Positions 7,312 to 16,685 of a stretch of 31,285 nt of DNA are shown here, in pieces; positions within the stretch are counted from its first letter, which is position 1; each line of letters starts with the position of its first letter. Below the pieces are notes generated by a model. It had not been told where the DNA came from, searched no databases, and saw only the letters and a program-made list of their open reading frames with translations. This stretch comes from an uncultured Arcanobacterium sp. (GTDB lineage Bacteria > Actinomycetota > Actinomycetes > Actinomycetales > Actinomycetaceae), in NCBI RefSeq assembly GCF_947253055.1, contig NZ_CAMXYE010000004.1, positions 1 through 31,285 of the forward strand, in the 5' to 3' direction. Made by a program: the position numbers and the translations under genes.

Positions 7312-8256
7312 TTACTCATACTGAATATGCCCAGGTACTTCAATATTATTGCCAGAAATAAGCCGATCATTTTCCTGTGCTGGAAGATGCGGATGTAAGA
7401 TCTCCATAATGATGGCAAGCATATCTGAAAGAATCCCATGGTTCACAATAGCTTTTCGCACCTCCCGACGAACTACTGCTAAAGGATCTGATTCCTGAGA
7501 ACCAGCGAAAACCAAAGGAATGATGATACTTGGCTTATAGAGATCGGCAAGATCAAAAAGCAAAGACCGGCTATTCCCACGATGAATGATTCCGAGTGCC
7601 GGATTAATTCCCAATGCAGCACACACAGAAGCAGCACACCCATAAAGAATTGAATTGGCAAGGTTGAGGCCAGTATTGACAGAATCTTCCGCACTAGTAT
7701 CTCGCGTAAAGTGCTTTACTCCATATTGAGTTGCCATCATGCGATAAGTATTACGCATGAGTCGCCCCTCTAATCCACGCATTGTAGCGATAGAAGTACC
7801 CGGCGCATTATCTACACCTAGTTGTTTTTTATATAAAATAAGCGCCGCTTCTCGCTGCCGAGCCTCATTACTTACTAATCGTGCTTGTGCGATGGCCCAG
7901 CGAGCACTGGAAGTCAACGGTGTAGCGTAAGTATAGAGAGGCACCCCACCCCCACCAGTAATAAGCACAGTCGCACCCGCCCGTGCACAAGAAGTAAGAG
8001 CAGCACTTGAAATCGATGTACCTGCTCCTAAAACAAGCACTGCTAAACCAGCAACTGGAATTTGAATTTTTCGTATGCGAGTTTCATGCACCGAGCTATC
8101 CCTATTTATCTGGCCTGCATCATAGGCCACAACTCCTGTACATGATTGACGAATTTGTACATACTCTAGATATAAAAAAGATACTCTATCTTCTAAGCGC
8201 ACCTGATTATCTACCGGAATAGTACGGAAAGCTAAAGCTTCCTCTGAATAAGGCAT
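7312..8256 (-). CDS. cas1: CRISPR-associated endonuclease/integrase Cas1, type I-E
   Basis: 314 residues, near the usual ~305. The three metal ligands of the integrase active site are present: E163 in RGLEGR, H225 in GIIHRG and D238 in FDLAD; the 13-residue spacing from His to Asp matches E. coli Cas1 (H208, D221). QYGV after the Glu motif and the NPALG segment are also typical. Cas1 with Cas2 captures prespacers and inserts them at the leader-proximal repeat. Start ATG is preceded by AAAGGA. It follows cas3 after 97 bp and precedes cas2 by 12 bp. The 97-bp gap could hold a weak internal promoter, which I cannot pinpoint. Confidence 0.96.
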   Translation of the reverse strand: MPYSEEALAFRTIPVDNQVRLEDRVSFLYLEYVQIRQSCTGVVAYDAGQINRDSSVHETRIRKIQIPVAGLAVLVLGAGTSISSAALTSCARAGATVLITGGGGVPLYTYATPLTSSARWAIAQARLVSNEARQREAALILYKKQLGVDNAPGTSIATMRGLEGRLMRNTYRMMATQYGVKHFTRDTSAEDSVNTGLNLANSILYGCAASVCAALGINPALGIIHRGNSRSLLFDLADLYKPSIIIPLVFAGSQESDPLAVVRREVRKAIVNHGILSDMLAIIMEILHPHLPAQENDRLISGNNIEVPGHIQYE

Positions 8257-8353
8257 CTCTATTCCTTTCAGCGTAAGAAATAAAACAATTAACTATAAAT
8301 AAGCTGCGCCATCCATCCAACTAGATCACTAATCATCAATTAGTAATTCACTA

Positions 8354-10996
8354 CTAATCACTCGAAATTACCAGACCTACAACTGGGTCATAATAATCTA
8401 CACCATTCTCTAAAACGCTATACCGACATAATAAAGACGAAGCATCGAAAAGTGATTCTGATTCCTTAATCATTGCTTTATTGCGGCCCGTAACACTAAC
8501 TGGAACTGAAGCTTGTAAAGCCTTCCGCACTAATTCCCAATCAGAATTACATAATTTTCGCAATTCATCTGCAGTTCCCTGCCACGCTCCGGGAATAATA
8601 TCCGGATCTCCGCACACAATTAAACGAGTAGTTTTTACATCTATAAGTCTGGTGGCACTCTCATCACCTAGATTTTTATCGCACCTAGTCATAGCCGCAA
8701 AAGATTTCACCTGCGATGCTTCACTAAGGCAATATTTCATATCATATACAGCACTCTTGGCTCTAATTCTCGCAAACGCATTTTTTGCAACCTCATCAAA
8801 TCCTTCACTCTGCTCCTCCGATAGATTCTCCAAGAGAATAGTGCCGGTATCCACAAACTCTTGACAATTTTCTGGAATACAGATTTCCTGATGCTTAGCC
8901 AACCAATTTTCTACTCGAGCAAGCTCACTGGCAAGATATGGCAATTTTTCTCCATCATTACCTTGAATTACAACCACAGAAATCACCGGCTCACCGGCAT
9001 TCGGCACCCGTGTACTTCGCTTCAAATCATCTGTACGCCAAAGCCTGCCCGCACGTTGAATAAGAGAAGCCGCTGGGCATAATTCAGTACGAAGTAAATC
9101 CAGATCAATATCTAACGATGCTTCAATTGCTTGTGTCCCAATAACAATAATCCCAGCACCCTCGTTGCCTGACCCTATTTCTCTCTCTAAGTGTTCCGCA
9201 TTACGCCGGCGATGCTCAGCCGTCATTCGTGAATGGAGAATAACGATGTCATATTCATTCCCAAGTGCTCTGGTAAGTTCCTGCGCGCGGACTACCGTAT
9301 TACAAATAACTCCAATTCTTGCTTCTGGATAGCGCTGCCGTTGTGTACGTACCCAATTAAGATGCGAAATAGTTAGATCAGAATAGTTTTCATACTCGAG
9401 ATTGATATTGATTTTATGTGGCCGCTCTTTAAGTTTCACACTGCGTACACAAGTGCCTTCTATATCTATATTTTCCAACAAGGGAAACTCTGCATCGCAA
9501 TAGGGTGTTTTTCCTGTATAGGCCTCTAGATAAGCGGCACGTTGTGCACTAGCAAGAGTGGCAGAAAGAAAAGTAACTCTCGTGTGAGTGGCGCGCAGCC
9601 AAAAAAGAAGATTAGTTAATAAGACACTCTGATATTGATCAAGTGTATGGACTTCATCTATGACCACGTGCGCATTAGCAAGAGCAAGAAGACGCAGATG
9701 CGTCCACTTAGCTGGTAATGCTCCAAGAAGCGCTTGATCCACAGTCCCTACACATACAGGAGCTAACAACCTAGAGCTTCCTGAACGCACGAATTCGGTG
9801 GGAAATAATCCCGTAGAATTGAGAGCTTTTTCGGCAGAAGTAATGCTAGATAAATCGGAAGATTCATCTGAATCATTCCCCACCACAAGTGGTTGCCTAT
9901 AAAAATCTTCAGTTGATGCGAGGGAATGCACAAGCGCAGCCACATTAGGCGTATCAGCATAATAGCGATGGATACGCCGCATAATTGCATTAGATGTAGC
10001 CTGAGTAGGAAGTAAAAAAATAAGACGTTCATTTTTTTTCGCATGGCGAAGCAACGCCGCTTCAGTTTTTCCAATTCCGGTAGGTGCCATGACATTCCAT
10101 AATCCCGCACCTACCCGCATAGCTTCTTCTTGAAGCGGGCGTGGCTTCCACGATCCCAGAATTGCTTGTTGGCTTTCCTTATCAGAATTCCATCCATGAT
10201 ATATACCCACAGTTTCTGCAATACGTTTACGAGCCCTCTCTTTACAGCAAGCAAGCCATGCAGAAGGAGTATCAAGGTCAAGTTCTTTATCTTTAAGTAA
10301 TTTCTGCTGGCAAACTACCCATTCATTGCCGGAAGCGATACGGTCGGCAAGCACAGTAAGCCCCGAAAGTAAAATAGTTGCCGTAGGCGATAACTCAGTC
10401 GGAAGATCGCTTTGTTTTATCCCCACCCCTTCTTCTAAACATTGCAAAATATCCTCACTCAAGTCTTTCCAGCCAGAATCACGAAAGTCTTCAAAAAAAT
10501 AATTATTTTCTGCTCTATTCCACCCAGGAATATTAAAATACCCGTGATGCCCCAGTGCCGGAAGAAACTGCCAGGAGGTAGCTACCCGAGAATCTGGATC
10601 TATTGGGCCACCTTGAAGAAGCAAAGCAGATATTTTTTGATGATGACAAATATCAGGGAAAAAATCGTTATAAAAATTACTAGCGCTATCGGCTATATCT
10701 CCTAATTGAGGTTCACTGATACAAAGATTATCCCTAATATCATCCCATTGCTTTCCCTGCTGAGTTTGTTGATATTGAAATACGGGACAAGCTTTCCCGA
10801 TATCATGACTACCGGCAATCCATTCTATTACTTGGCGTGAATCTGCTAATCCCAGCACTTTTCGCAGCTCTGGACGCAACCATACTTCATACAATTCTCC
10901 CGCAACTGTAGCCGTATCCAATAAATGAGCCAGAAGCGGATACGGAGCTTCTACACCACGCTGCTTTGCCCATACCTTAGAGTGTGAATTCATCAT
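8354..10996 (-). CDS. cas3: CRISPR-associated helicase-nuclease Cas3 (HD domain first), type I-E
   Basis: 880 residues, full length. The N-terminal HD nuclease shows H24 in LLAHLLD, the HD pair at 64-65 in SHDIGKA, and the ALGHHGY motif near 147-153. The SF2 helicase follows: Walker A in MAPTGIGKTE (about 303-312), DEVH box in VIDEVHTLD (447-450), SAT motif (478-480), and the C-terminal motif GTQAIEASLDID with QRAGRLWR. Cas3 is recruited by Cascade on an R-loop and shreds the target strand. Its ATG overlaps the stop of cas6e by 4 nt (ATGA), so the two are translationally coupled. All key HD and helicase residues appear intact, so the enzyme is expected to be active. Confidence 0.97.
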   Translation of the reverse strand: MMNSHSKVWAKQRGVEAPYPLLAHLLDTATVAGELYEVWLRPELRKVLGLADSRQVIEWIAGSHDIGKACPVFQYQQTQQGKQWDDIRDNLCISEPQLGDIADSASNFYNDFFPDICHHQKISALLLQGGPIDPDSRVATSWQFLPALGHHGYFNIPGWNRAENNYFFEDFRDSGWKDLSEDILQCLEEGVGIKQSDLPTELSPTATILLSGLTVLADRIASGNEWVVCQQKLLKDKELDLDTPSAWLACCKERARKRIAETVGIYHGWNSDKESQQAILGSWKPRPLQEEAMRVGAGLWNVMAPTGIGKTEAALLRHAKKNERLIFLLPTQATSNAIMRRIHRYYADTPNVAALVHSLASTEDFYRQPLVVGNDSDESSDLSSITSAEKALNSTGLFPTEFVRSGSSRLLAPVCVGTVDQALLGALPAKWTHLRLLALANAHVVIDEVHTLDQYQSVLLTNLLFWLRATHTRVTFLSATLASAQRAAYLEAYTGKTPYCDAEFPLLENIDIEGTCVRSVKLKERPHKININLEYENYSDLTISHLNWVRTQRQRYPEARIGVICNTVVRAQELTRALGNEYDIVILHSRMTAEHRRRNAEHLEREIGSGNEGAGIIVIGTQAIEASLDIDLDLLRTELCPAASLIQRAGRLWRTDDLKRSTRVPNAGEPVISVVVIQGNDGEKLPYLASELARVENWLAKHQEICIPENCQEFVDTGTILLENLSEEQSEGFDEVAKNAFARIRAKSAVYDMKYCLSEASQVKSFAAMTRCDKNLGDESATRLIDVKTTRLIVCGDPDIIPGAWQGTADELRKLCNSDWELVRKALQASVPVSVTGRNKAMIKESESLFDASSLLCRYSVLENGVDYYDPVVGLVISSD

Positions 10997-11667
10997 GAGA
11001 GAAGTTGTACGGAAAGAAGACCACAGCCATAACTTTTCGCACGCCCCACCCCAGCTATTTGCAAGTTATATAAAGCATCCGAATCACTCACAATAGCTAC
11101 TCCATCAATTGTATCGATCTGAATACTTCGTTTTTCTTTATCAATGTTTGGCGCAAGCACTTCACGTCGAGAATTAATAATCTCCACATTATCTAAAGCA
11201 GGAGATAGCTTTGCTGCTAACCACTCTAAAAGAGAAGGAACTCCCGGAAGCACCTCTGCTCCATCCAACGGAATAGATCTAATACCTCCAGAACTTACAC
11301 GTTGGACAGCATTTACCGCAACGCGAAAAGATACTGGATTTCCAATCGGAATTTTAGGAATTAATACTTCCTTCGTTTCCACTTCACTGGGAAGTCCAGA
11401 TTGTAAAATTGGCTCTTTAGACTGAATAAGAAAAAATGGCGGAGCGCCAGGCGTGTAATCTAATCGAAAAAGAATCCCCATCTCAGCTCGCGGGTGCTTC
11501 GCATCTACTTCCGGAAAAAGTGCCATTATTGCCCTATGACGTACCTGAGGATTATTAAGTTCCCACCCTTTTCTTGGCTTGTGTAAGGCACTGCGAGAGA
11601 GAAGCGTATGGACGGGTACTTTCGTCAAAAAAACCGATTGATGCTGCAGCGTATATTGATCTGCCAT
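10993..11667 (-). CDS. cas6e: CRISPR pre-crRNA endoribonuclease Cas6e
   Basis: 224 residues from the chosen start. The frame extends to an ATG at 11677-11679, but the first good Shine-Dalgarno (GGAG) lies 6 nt before the ATG at 11665-11667 (MADQYTLQ), so I prefer that. The segment VRHRAIMALFPE aligns with the E. coli Cas6e region holding catalytic His20, giving a conserved His. The C-terminus carries the RAMP glycine-rich loop GVGRAKSYGCGLL. Cas6e cuts the repeat hairpin and stays on the crRNA 3' end. In canonical I-E loci this gene follows cas5; here it heads the opposite arm, before cas3. Confidence 0.93.
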   Translation of the reverse strand: MADQYTLQHQSVFLTKVPVHTLLSRSALHKPRKGWELNNPQVRHRAIMALFPEVDAKHPRAEMGILFRLDYTPGAPPFFLIQSKEPILQSGLPSEVETKEVLIPKIPIGNPVSFRVAVNAVQRVSSGGIRSIPLDGAEVLPGVPSLLEWLAAKLSPALDNVEIINSRREVLAPNIDKEKRSIQIDTIDGVAIVSDSDALYNLQIAGVGRAKSYGCGLLSVQLLS

Positions 11668-11794
11668 ATTCATCTCCATCGACTAGGCTCTTAGTAAATA
11701 TTTTCCATACCTAAAACAAATAGGTAAAGGTTTTATGCACATTGACAATATCACTTTCTTCCAGTAATCTCGTTTTGTCTCAAGGGAGAGAAAA
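11668..11794. promoter_or_regulatory. Divergent cas promoter region
   Basis: This is the only spacer between the two cas arms. For the plus arm there is a perfect TTGACA -35 at 11742-11747 and, 17 bp on, TAATCT at 11765-11770 as a weak -10. GGGAG (11784-11788) sits 6 nt before the GTG start of cse1. For the minus arm I see AT-rich sequence but no clear match. No operator was recognised. Confidence 0.6.
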
Positions 11795-13453
11795 GTGGAA
11801 AATGTAAATGCTTTAACGGATATTCCGCTATTGATTACTGTAAACGGAAGATTATCGGTCCGTGAAGCTCTTTTGAATGCCCATATCCCAGAGTCTCAAT
11901 ATGAGATGGGTGTAAATCCCGCACCCGTAATTTTAGATAAAAACGTTCCAGGATATGTATACGGTGCAGAGTTACGGCTACTAGCAGCGGTCACAGCTGT
12001 AGTACTGCGATACCACAGTGCCTGCGATAAAGATGTTCTGCAGATTCCAACCTCAGAAATCCTCACTCACGGTTTAAGTCCCGAAAACATTGATAAAGCA
12101 TTACTCAAACTTACCCCGGGATTATTTTTATTTGATGATACGCAACCATTCATGCAGCAACCAGCAAAACCAAATACCCCTAAATCACCAGGCAAATTAA
12201 AAAAATTACTCCCCTCTATGCTCTCCGACAAGGGGGAAGAATTTTGGAATATGCTTACTCAGCAAGATACCTTATCTCTCGCCGATGCAGCTCTTTACTT
12301 GCTTGTTTATCACTACTACTCCCCTGCAGGAAATAGTAAATATGCTGGCCAAAAAGCTAAAATGGGGAGTCCTGGATTTCACTTTGTAGGCACAAAGATG
12401 ACAGCCACAGAATTAATATGGAAAGGCAAATCTCTTCTACATACTTTACTAGCCATGATTCCACGTAACTGGGTAGAAGGAGACGGGCTACCAGCTTGGG
12501 CCGATAGGGACGGATCTCGCAGTAGAAGTGAACACCCATTATGGAGGGCCACTTGGTCTTCCAATAGTGCTGTCTGTTACTGGGAAAATGACAGACTTAT
12601 CGGCGTAGAAATCGGCGGCATTCCCTTAAAATGGCTACCTAAAGAAGCCGGAATTAGAGCAGAAACTGAATCCGCAACAGAATCCGCAACAGATAGCAAA
12701 AAATCAAAAAAGAAAGATTTCCTTAAAGAATACTGGGATATGCGAAATCAGAGCGATCCTTTCTACCTATATCTAGCTAATAAATCAGGAAAACTTCAAG
12801 CACAAAGGATGGATATAAACCGAAATGCTACTGATTTAGCAGTAGAGTGGGCCGCAAATGGAAAAATTGCCGAAGCAGCAAAAGCTTATGACCGTATTCT
12901 TTCACCATCCGATTGCCGCCTACTTTTCATTCAACATTACATCGACGGCACTTCTTCAAGTCCCGTTATACGGTATTCCCACGTGCTTGTAGCAGATCCA
13001 CAACTATGGAGCTTCGGACTTTCGGAGCGAGCACAAAACCAGGTAAAACAACACGCTAACTTTATTCAAAAACTTCACTACTGCGTGACGCAGCCTTTTC
13101 ACCGCGTTCAAAACACTAATTCTAATCTTGGCAATACATTGCCAACAGTGCTTGATTCACTCACAGAATACCGAAGTTCCGTATCGGATATTTTTTGGCG
13201 GGCAATGACTACTTCTTATGAAGAATTCCTCGCACAAGCATCGGTAGAAGAAAAGCGGCCCACTGAAATAATTGCTGCTCGCGATACAGCAGCACAGATA
13301 GCTCTACAAGCTTTTAACGAAGCAATTGCACCATATCGAAATCAAGATCCGGCATTATTCGCAGCTGTTTATTCAAACGTAAATCACCATATTAATTTTA
13401 TAAAGAAAGAATTCGCTATCTCTACATCGGAGAGGAGAAGCAATAGTGAATGA
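11795..13453 (+). CDS. cse1: Cascade large subunit Cse1 (Cas8e/CasA)
   Basis: 552 residues, in the range for Cse1. The opening (LTDIPLLITVNGRLSVREALLNAH) and the LRLLAAVTAVVLRYH segment fit the family N-terminus, which begins with a plain 'W/L-I.V....G....(S/G)L.E.L..A' pattern. Cse1 reads the PAM, starts the R-loop and docks Cas3. The start is a GTG with a good Shine-Dalgarno. Near residues 290-310 there is a repeated ESAT insert (12-bp tandem copy at 12668-12691) followed by a Lys/Ser-rich run (DSKKSKKKD), probably a surface loop. It overlaps cse2 by 8 nt. Assignment also rests on its place at the head of a cse2-cas7-cas5 operon. Confidence 0.93.
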   Translation: MENVNALTDIPLLITVNGRLSVREALLNAHIPESQYEMGVNPAPVILDKNVPGYVYGAELRLLAAVTAVVLRYHSACDKDVLQIPTSEILTHGLSPENIDKALLKLTPGLFLFDDTQPFMQQPAKPNTPKSPGKLKKLLPSMLSDKGEEFWNMLTQQDTLSLADAALYLLVYHYYSPAGNSKYAGQKAKMGSPGFHFVGTKMTATELIWKGKSLLHTLLAMIPRNWVEGDGLPAWADRDGSRSRSEHPLWRATWSSNSAVCYWENDRLIGVEIGGIPLKWLPKEAGIRAETESATESATDSKKSKKKDFLKEYWDMRNQSDPFYLYLANKSGKLQAQRMDINRNATDLAVEWAANGKIAEAAKAYDRILSPSDCRLLFIQHYIDGTSSSPVIRYSHVLVADPQLWSFGLSERAQNQVKQHANFIQKLHYCVTQPFHRVQNTNSNLGNTLPTVLDSLTEYRSSVSDIFWRAMTTSYEEFLAQASVEEKRPTEIIAARDTAAQIALQAFNEAIAPYRNQDPALFAAVYSNVNHHINFIKKEFAISTSERRSNSE

Positions 13454-14072
13454 AAATTTCTCCCACCAGGAACCCTGGGAGGCACTTATACTAGAAATTT
13501 TGCATCGCCGCAGCGACCCCGAATATCGGACTACTCGGGCAGCAATTCGGCAAGGATTCACGCCATTTACACAAATGCGCGCTTTCCCTTATGTACTTCC
13601 CTCTCTTCCAGAAAATGCACACTCTACTCAGCGGGACGCTCTTCTACGTACTGCCGCACTGGCCGCCGAATATGAACGTATTCCTCACTCTAGTCGAGGA
13701 AAACGCCTAGACTCACTAGGGCGCTGGGCATTCCGCGTAGCTACAAGCGCAGATAAATATGGACGCTCCCAATCTATTGACCCTATTAATCCAGGAATGA
13801 TTGCAGCGCGTTTAGCGTATCTACACACTCAAGATATGGAAGAAGCAGCTCGCTCTATTAAACGTATATTCGAATTTGCATCCACAATTCCAAATCCTGT
13901 TCCTGCTGTAGATTATTTTGATATTTGCCGCACACTTATGTACTGGGGAAATGGAGTATCTCCTAAATCTCAGCGTATTCGAATGCGCATTCTTGAAGAT
14001 TTTTACTCTGCTCCACGTATAGATACTTCCACAAAATCTTTTATCAAGCCTATGCAAAATACTGAAAAATAA
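13446..14072 (+). CDS. cse2: Cascade small subunit Cse2 (Cas11/CasB)
   Basis: 208 residues, rich in predicted helix, Arg and Ala, as usual for Cse2. Features such as RRSDPEYRTTRAAIRQG near the start and LDSLGRWAFRVATSA, then DPINPGMIAARLAYL, match the Cse2 family. Cse2 dimer lines the Cascade belly and stabilises the displaced strand. Start is GTG, with GGAG 8 nt upstream, and the gene overlaps the end of cse1 by 8 nt, a sign of tight co-translation. 22 nt separate it from cas7. Confidence 0.9.
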   Translation: MNENFSHQEPWEALILEILHRRSDPEYRTTRAAIRQGFTPFTQMRAFPYVLPSLPENAHSTQRDALLRTAALAAEYERIPHSSRGKRLDSLGRWAFRVATSADKYGRSQSIDPINPGMIAARLAYLHTQDMEEAARSIKRIFEFASTIPNPVPAVDYFDICRTLMYWGNGVSPKSQRIRMRILEDFYSAPRIDTSTKSFIKPMQNTEK

Positions 14073-14094
14073 ACCCACTCCCAAAGGAAAAATT

Positions 14095-15210
14095 ATGTAT
14101 CGCAATCTAACTCTGCATTTTTTAACGCCAATTAGCTACTCAAATTTAAATCGCGACGATACCGGAACTCCAAAACGGCTTGTAGAAGGTGGAGTACTTC
14201 GTGCTATGCATTCTTCACAAGCCATTAAACGCGGTATTAGAGTCGCCTATGAAGATTCCAGTTTAGATGCTTCAGTGCGATCCGGTAATATCGCAGAAGA
14301 TATTCGCGATGCGGCATTGGAAATCCAGCCTTATCTTGACCGCCAAAAAGCACTAAATGAAGCCAAGAAAATCATAAATACTTTAACCAAAAAAGATAAA
14401 GATAAGGATAAAGATAAAGATATTGAAAACGAGGCAGAAGCTGAACGATCTATTTGGATGAGTGAAGAAGAGATTCAGGTAGCGGCGCAAATAGTTACAG
14501 AGCAAATAACGGCTAGTGAAGATTTTATTCAAAATGGCCGCACCGGCTCACTTGCCATTGCTGCTTTTGGGCGAATGTTTGCTGCAAAGCCTGAAAAAGG
14601 CACCGAAGCTGCCTTGAGCGTATCTCCAGCAATAACTACGCATGCAGCCAGCATTGGGACTGACTATTTTACGACTATTGACGACATCAGAGAACGCAAT
14701 AAATTTGCCGATTCTGATGCGCGCACTGGCGCTACCTACCTAGGGATTAGCCAATTTACTAGCGGTATTTTCTACCGCACAGTCACTATTGATCGTATGC
14801 AGCTCCAAACTAGCTGGACTGCTTTTAATACAGCAAAAGCAGAAAAAAATTTACGAGAACTTATTACCGCTATTATTTATGGCCAGCCTCGAGGTAAGGA
14901 ACACTCTACAGCACCGTACACACAGCCAGCCCTTGTATTAGCAGAAGAACAACGCTATCGCTGCGCTTATAGCTTTGAGACACCAGTCCAAGCAGATAGC
15001 ATTCACGGAGGATTCTTAGAGCCCTCCATACGCGCCTTAAGTACTCAGTTCCATGCTGCTCGCAGTTTTGACCCGGATAATTTCGGAAATACTTTTGCAC
15101 TGGCAGGTACTTATCCGAATATTAAAGATACGTTTGGAATTGAACCCGTATCAAAGGATGCTCTCATTAACACCGTTACAGCATGGATTTTGGGCGATAA
15201 GAATGAATAA
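14095..15210 (+). CDS. cas7: Cascade backbone subunit Cas7e (Cse4/CasC)
   Basis: 371 residues, normal for Cas7e. N-terminal LTLHFLTPISYSNLNRDDTG followed by PKRLVEGGVLRAMHSSQAIKR matches the family motif (N.D..G.PK....GG..R.R.SSQ..KR). Six copies normally form the crRNA-binding backbone. A start ATG is preceded by AAAGGA. At about residues 97-110 there is a KKDKDKDKDKD run encoded by a 6-bp tandem repeat (GATAAR, four units at 14395-14418), in a place that should be a surface-exposed loop. The gene overlaps cas5 by 8 nt. Confidence 0.95.
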   Translation: MYRNLTLHFLTPISYSNLNRDDTGTPKRLVEGGVLRAMHSSQAIKRGIRVAYEDSSLDASVRSGNIAEDIRDAALEIQPYLDRQKALNEAKKIINTLTKKDKDKDKDKDIENEAEAERSIWMSEEEIQVAAQIVTEQITASEDFIQNGRTGSLAIAAFGRMFAAKPEKGTEAALSVSPAITTHAASIGTDYFTTIDDIRERNKFADSDARTGATYLGISQFTSGIFYRTVTIDRMQLQTSWTAFNTAKAEKNLRELITAIIYGQPRGKEHSTAPYTQPALVLAEEQRYRCAYSFETPVQADSIHGGFLEPSIRALSTQFHAARSFDPDNFGNTFALAGTYPNIKDTFGIEPVSKDALINTVTAWILGDKNE

Positions 15211-15928
15211 CTCATCATTCCTCCGCTTAGCAGGTCCGATACAGTCATGGGCCGGGCCACGCGTAACTGGGAATGTGGTAAATTCAAAGCTTCAACCCAC
15301 TAGAACAGGGCTCTTAGGGCTTCTTGCTGGCGCTCTTGGAGCTTCACGTAATCAATGGCCCAGGTGGATAGAAAATGTAGATTTCGCCATCCGTGAAGAT
15401 AGACGCGGTCAATTTTGCAATGAATTTCAGACCATAAATCCTCGAATAGACGAGTTCAGATTGCGCGCTGACGAAAGGACTTTCCGTGAGCGCCAATTAT
15501 CAATTCATGGAATGCGTGTTACCAAGACAAATCTTGCTTTCACTCCAGATGCGCGAGATGGCACATCCGTAATTCGCCGCACTTATCTGATTGAAGCAGA
15601 ATTTTTAGTACGAGTTACCTGCCCGGAACATCAAGATGAAATAAACTCCGCACTGCGCAACCCTATTTTCACTACTTACTTAGGAAAGAAAGCATTTGCC
15701 CCTTCATTTCCATTCTACTTAGGCTACGGAGAGTCCCAATTACTTAGCCGTATCCCTACATATGACCCCTTATTCGCTAATCCCAAAAAACAGATATGGA
15801 CCTATCAGCGTGCTCCATATACTCCTGATAGTGGAACAGGAGCTTTACCTCCCACCTCTTCCATGGTAGATGTAGTGAAAGATAGGGATACATGGCTTAA
15901 ACAAGTATCAACATTATTAATGCGCTAG
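15203..15928 (+). CDS. cas5: Cascade crRNA 5'-handle binding subunit Cas5e (CasD)
   Basis: 241 residues from the ATG at 15203-15205, which overlaps the cas7 stop by 8 nt. The frame is open further upstream, but inside cas7; the family N-terminus (FLRLAGPIQSWAGPRV) fits this start exactly, since Cas5e proteins begin with an 'LLRLxGPxQSWG' motif. SKLQPTRTGLLGLLAGALG and the GMRVTK region are further family marks. Cas5e caps the 5' handle of the crRNA next to Cse1. It is the last gene of this arm; cas6e, which normally follows it, is missing here and lies on the other arm. Confidence 0.94.
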   Translation: MNNSSFLRLAGPIQSWAGPRVTGNVVNSKLQPTRTGLLGLLAGALGASRNQWPRWIENVDFAIREDRRGQFCNEFQTINPRIDEFRLRADERTFRERQLSIHGMRVTKTNLAFTPDARDGTSVIRRTYLIEAEFLVRVTCPEHQDEINSALRNPIFTTYLGKKAFAPSFPFYLGYGESQLLSRIPTYDPLFANPKKQIWTYQRAPYTPDSGTGALPPTSSMVDVVKDRDTWLKQVSTLLMR

Positions 15929-15956
15929 ATTCAAACCTTACTACAGTCATCACCCT

Positions 15957-15984
15957 GCGCCTGTCATTAAAATAGTGACGGCGC
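15957..15984 (+). terminator. Possible terminator hairpin after cas5
   Basis: GCGCC-t-GTCA pairs with TGAC-GGCGC around a loop of about nine bases, with one bulged T. It lies 28 nt after the cas5 stop. No U-tract follows on plus (AAAATATACA), so intrinsic termination is uncertain. Confidence 0.35.
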
Positions 15985-16024
15985 AAAATATACACATAGG
16001 CACCAACCCAGTAGAGTTCAGTAT

Positions 16025-16630
16025 ATGGAAAGCGTATTATCTTCCGTTCTCGTCTATATATCCACTTCTATCGACTACTTAGTAGTGCTGACGATTCTCT
16101 TCGCGACGCAAGGCCGGCGCTACGTCAAATCGATATACCTCGGGCAGTACCTCGGCACCGCTCTTTTGGTGGCGGGAAGTCTCATCGCGGCTCGTTTCCT
16201 CAGTTTCATTCCGCAAGATTGGATTATCGGCTTGCTGGGAATCATCCCGATTGGGCTGGGGATTCGCGCTATTTTTGTAGATGAAGACGTAGACGAAGAA
16301 GAAATTGCAGAAAAACTGCGCACAAAGGGATCAAAAATTCTGGCTTTCACCGGGCTAACTGTGGCTATGGGGGGAGATAATATCGGAATCTATGTGCCGT
16401 ATTTTACGGGAAGGGCGCCGCTGCAAATTTTGATCTCGCTGGGCATATTCGCCTTGGGGATTCTGGCGCTTTGCCTGATTTCACAGCGTCTTGCCGCCGT
16501 GCCGGCTATCGGAGAAACGGTGGAAAAATACGAAAAAATTATTGTACCTATCGTCTTCATCGGCCTTGGCTGCTATATTCTCGCCGAAAACGGAACTATC
16601 GGATACCTACTAAATTTGGTAGGCGCATAG
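16025..16630 (+). CDS. CadD-family cadmium/cation resistance transporter
   Basis: 201 residues, mostly membrane. The N-terminal TSIDYLVVLTILFA, the segment YLGQYLGTALLVAGSL, then WIIGLLGIIPIGLGIRA and the central GGDNIGIYVPYF are the family marks of CadD-type permeases (PF03596), related to the LysE export superfamily. An acidic loop (DEDVDEEEIAEKL) splits two groups of helices. Members confer cadmium resistance or, in some species, take part in other cation or quaternary-ion export; the substrate here is not known. No metal-responsive regulator is encoded beside it. It is separated from cas5 by 96 bp and is followed 56 bp on by an iron-box-like site that serves the next gene. Confidence 0.85.
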   Translation: MESVLSSVLVYISTSIDYLVVLTILFATQGRRYVKSIYLGQYLGTALLVAGSLIAARFLSFIPQDWIIGLLGIIPIGLGIRAIFVDEDVDEEEIAEKLRTKGSKILAFTGLTVAMGGDNIGIYVPYFTGRAPLQILISLGIFALGILALCLISQRLAAVPAIGETVEKYEKIIVPIVFIGLGCYILAENGTIGYLLNLVGA

Positions 16631-16685
16631 AAAATCTAAATACAAAAGCTCTAATCACAACGCCACATTTTTACATTTCATTTAT

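Noticed and set aside
7312..8256. Apparent loss of a catalytic Glu in Cas1 (Ala at LYGCAASV)
   Set aside because: That position is not the active-site Glu. The ligand is E163 in RGLEGR, which is present, as are H225 and D238.
15053..15202. Upstream extension of Cas5e
   Set aside because: It lies within cas7; the family N-terminus begins at the ATG at 15203.
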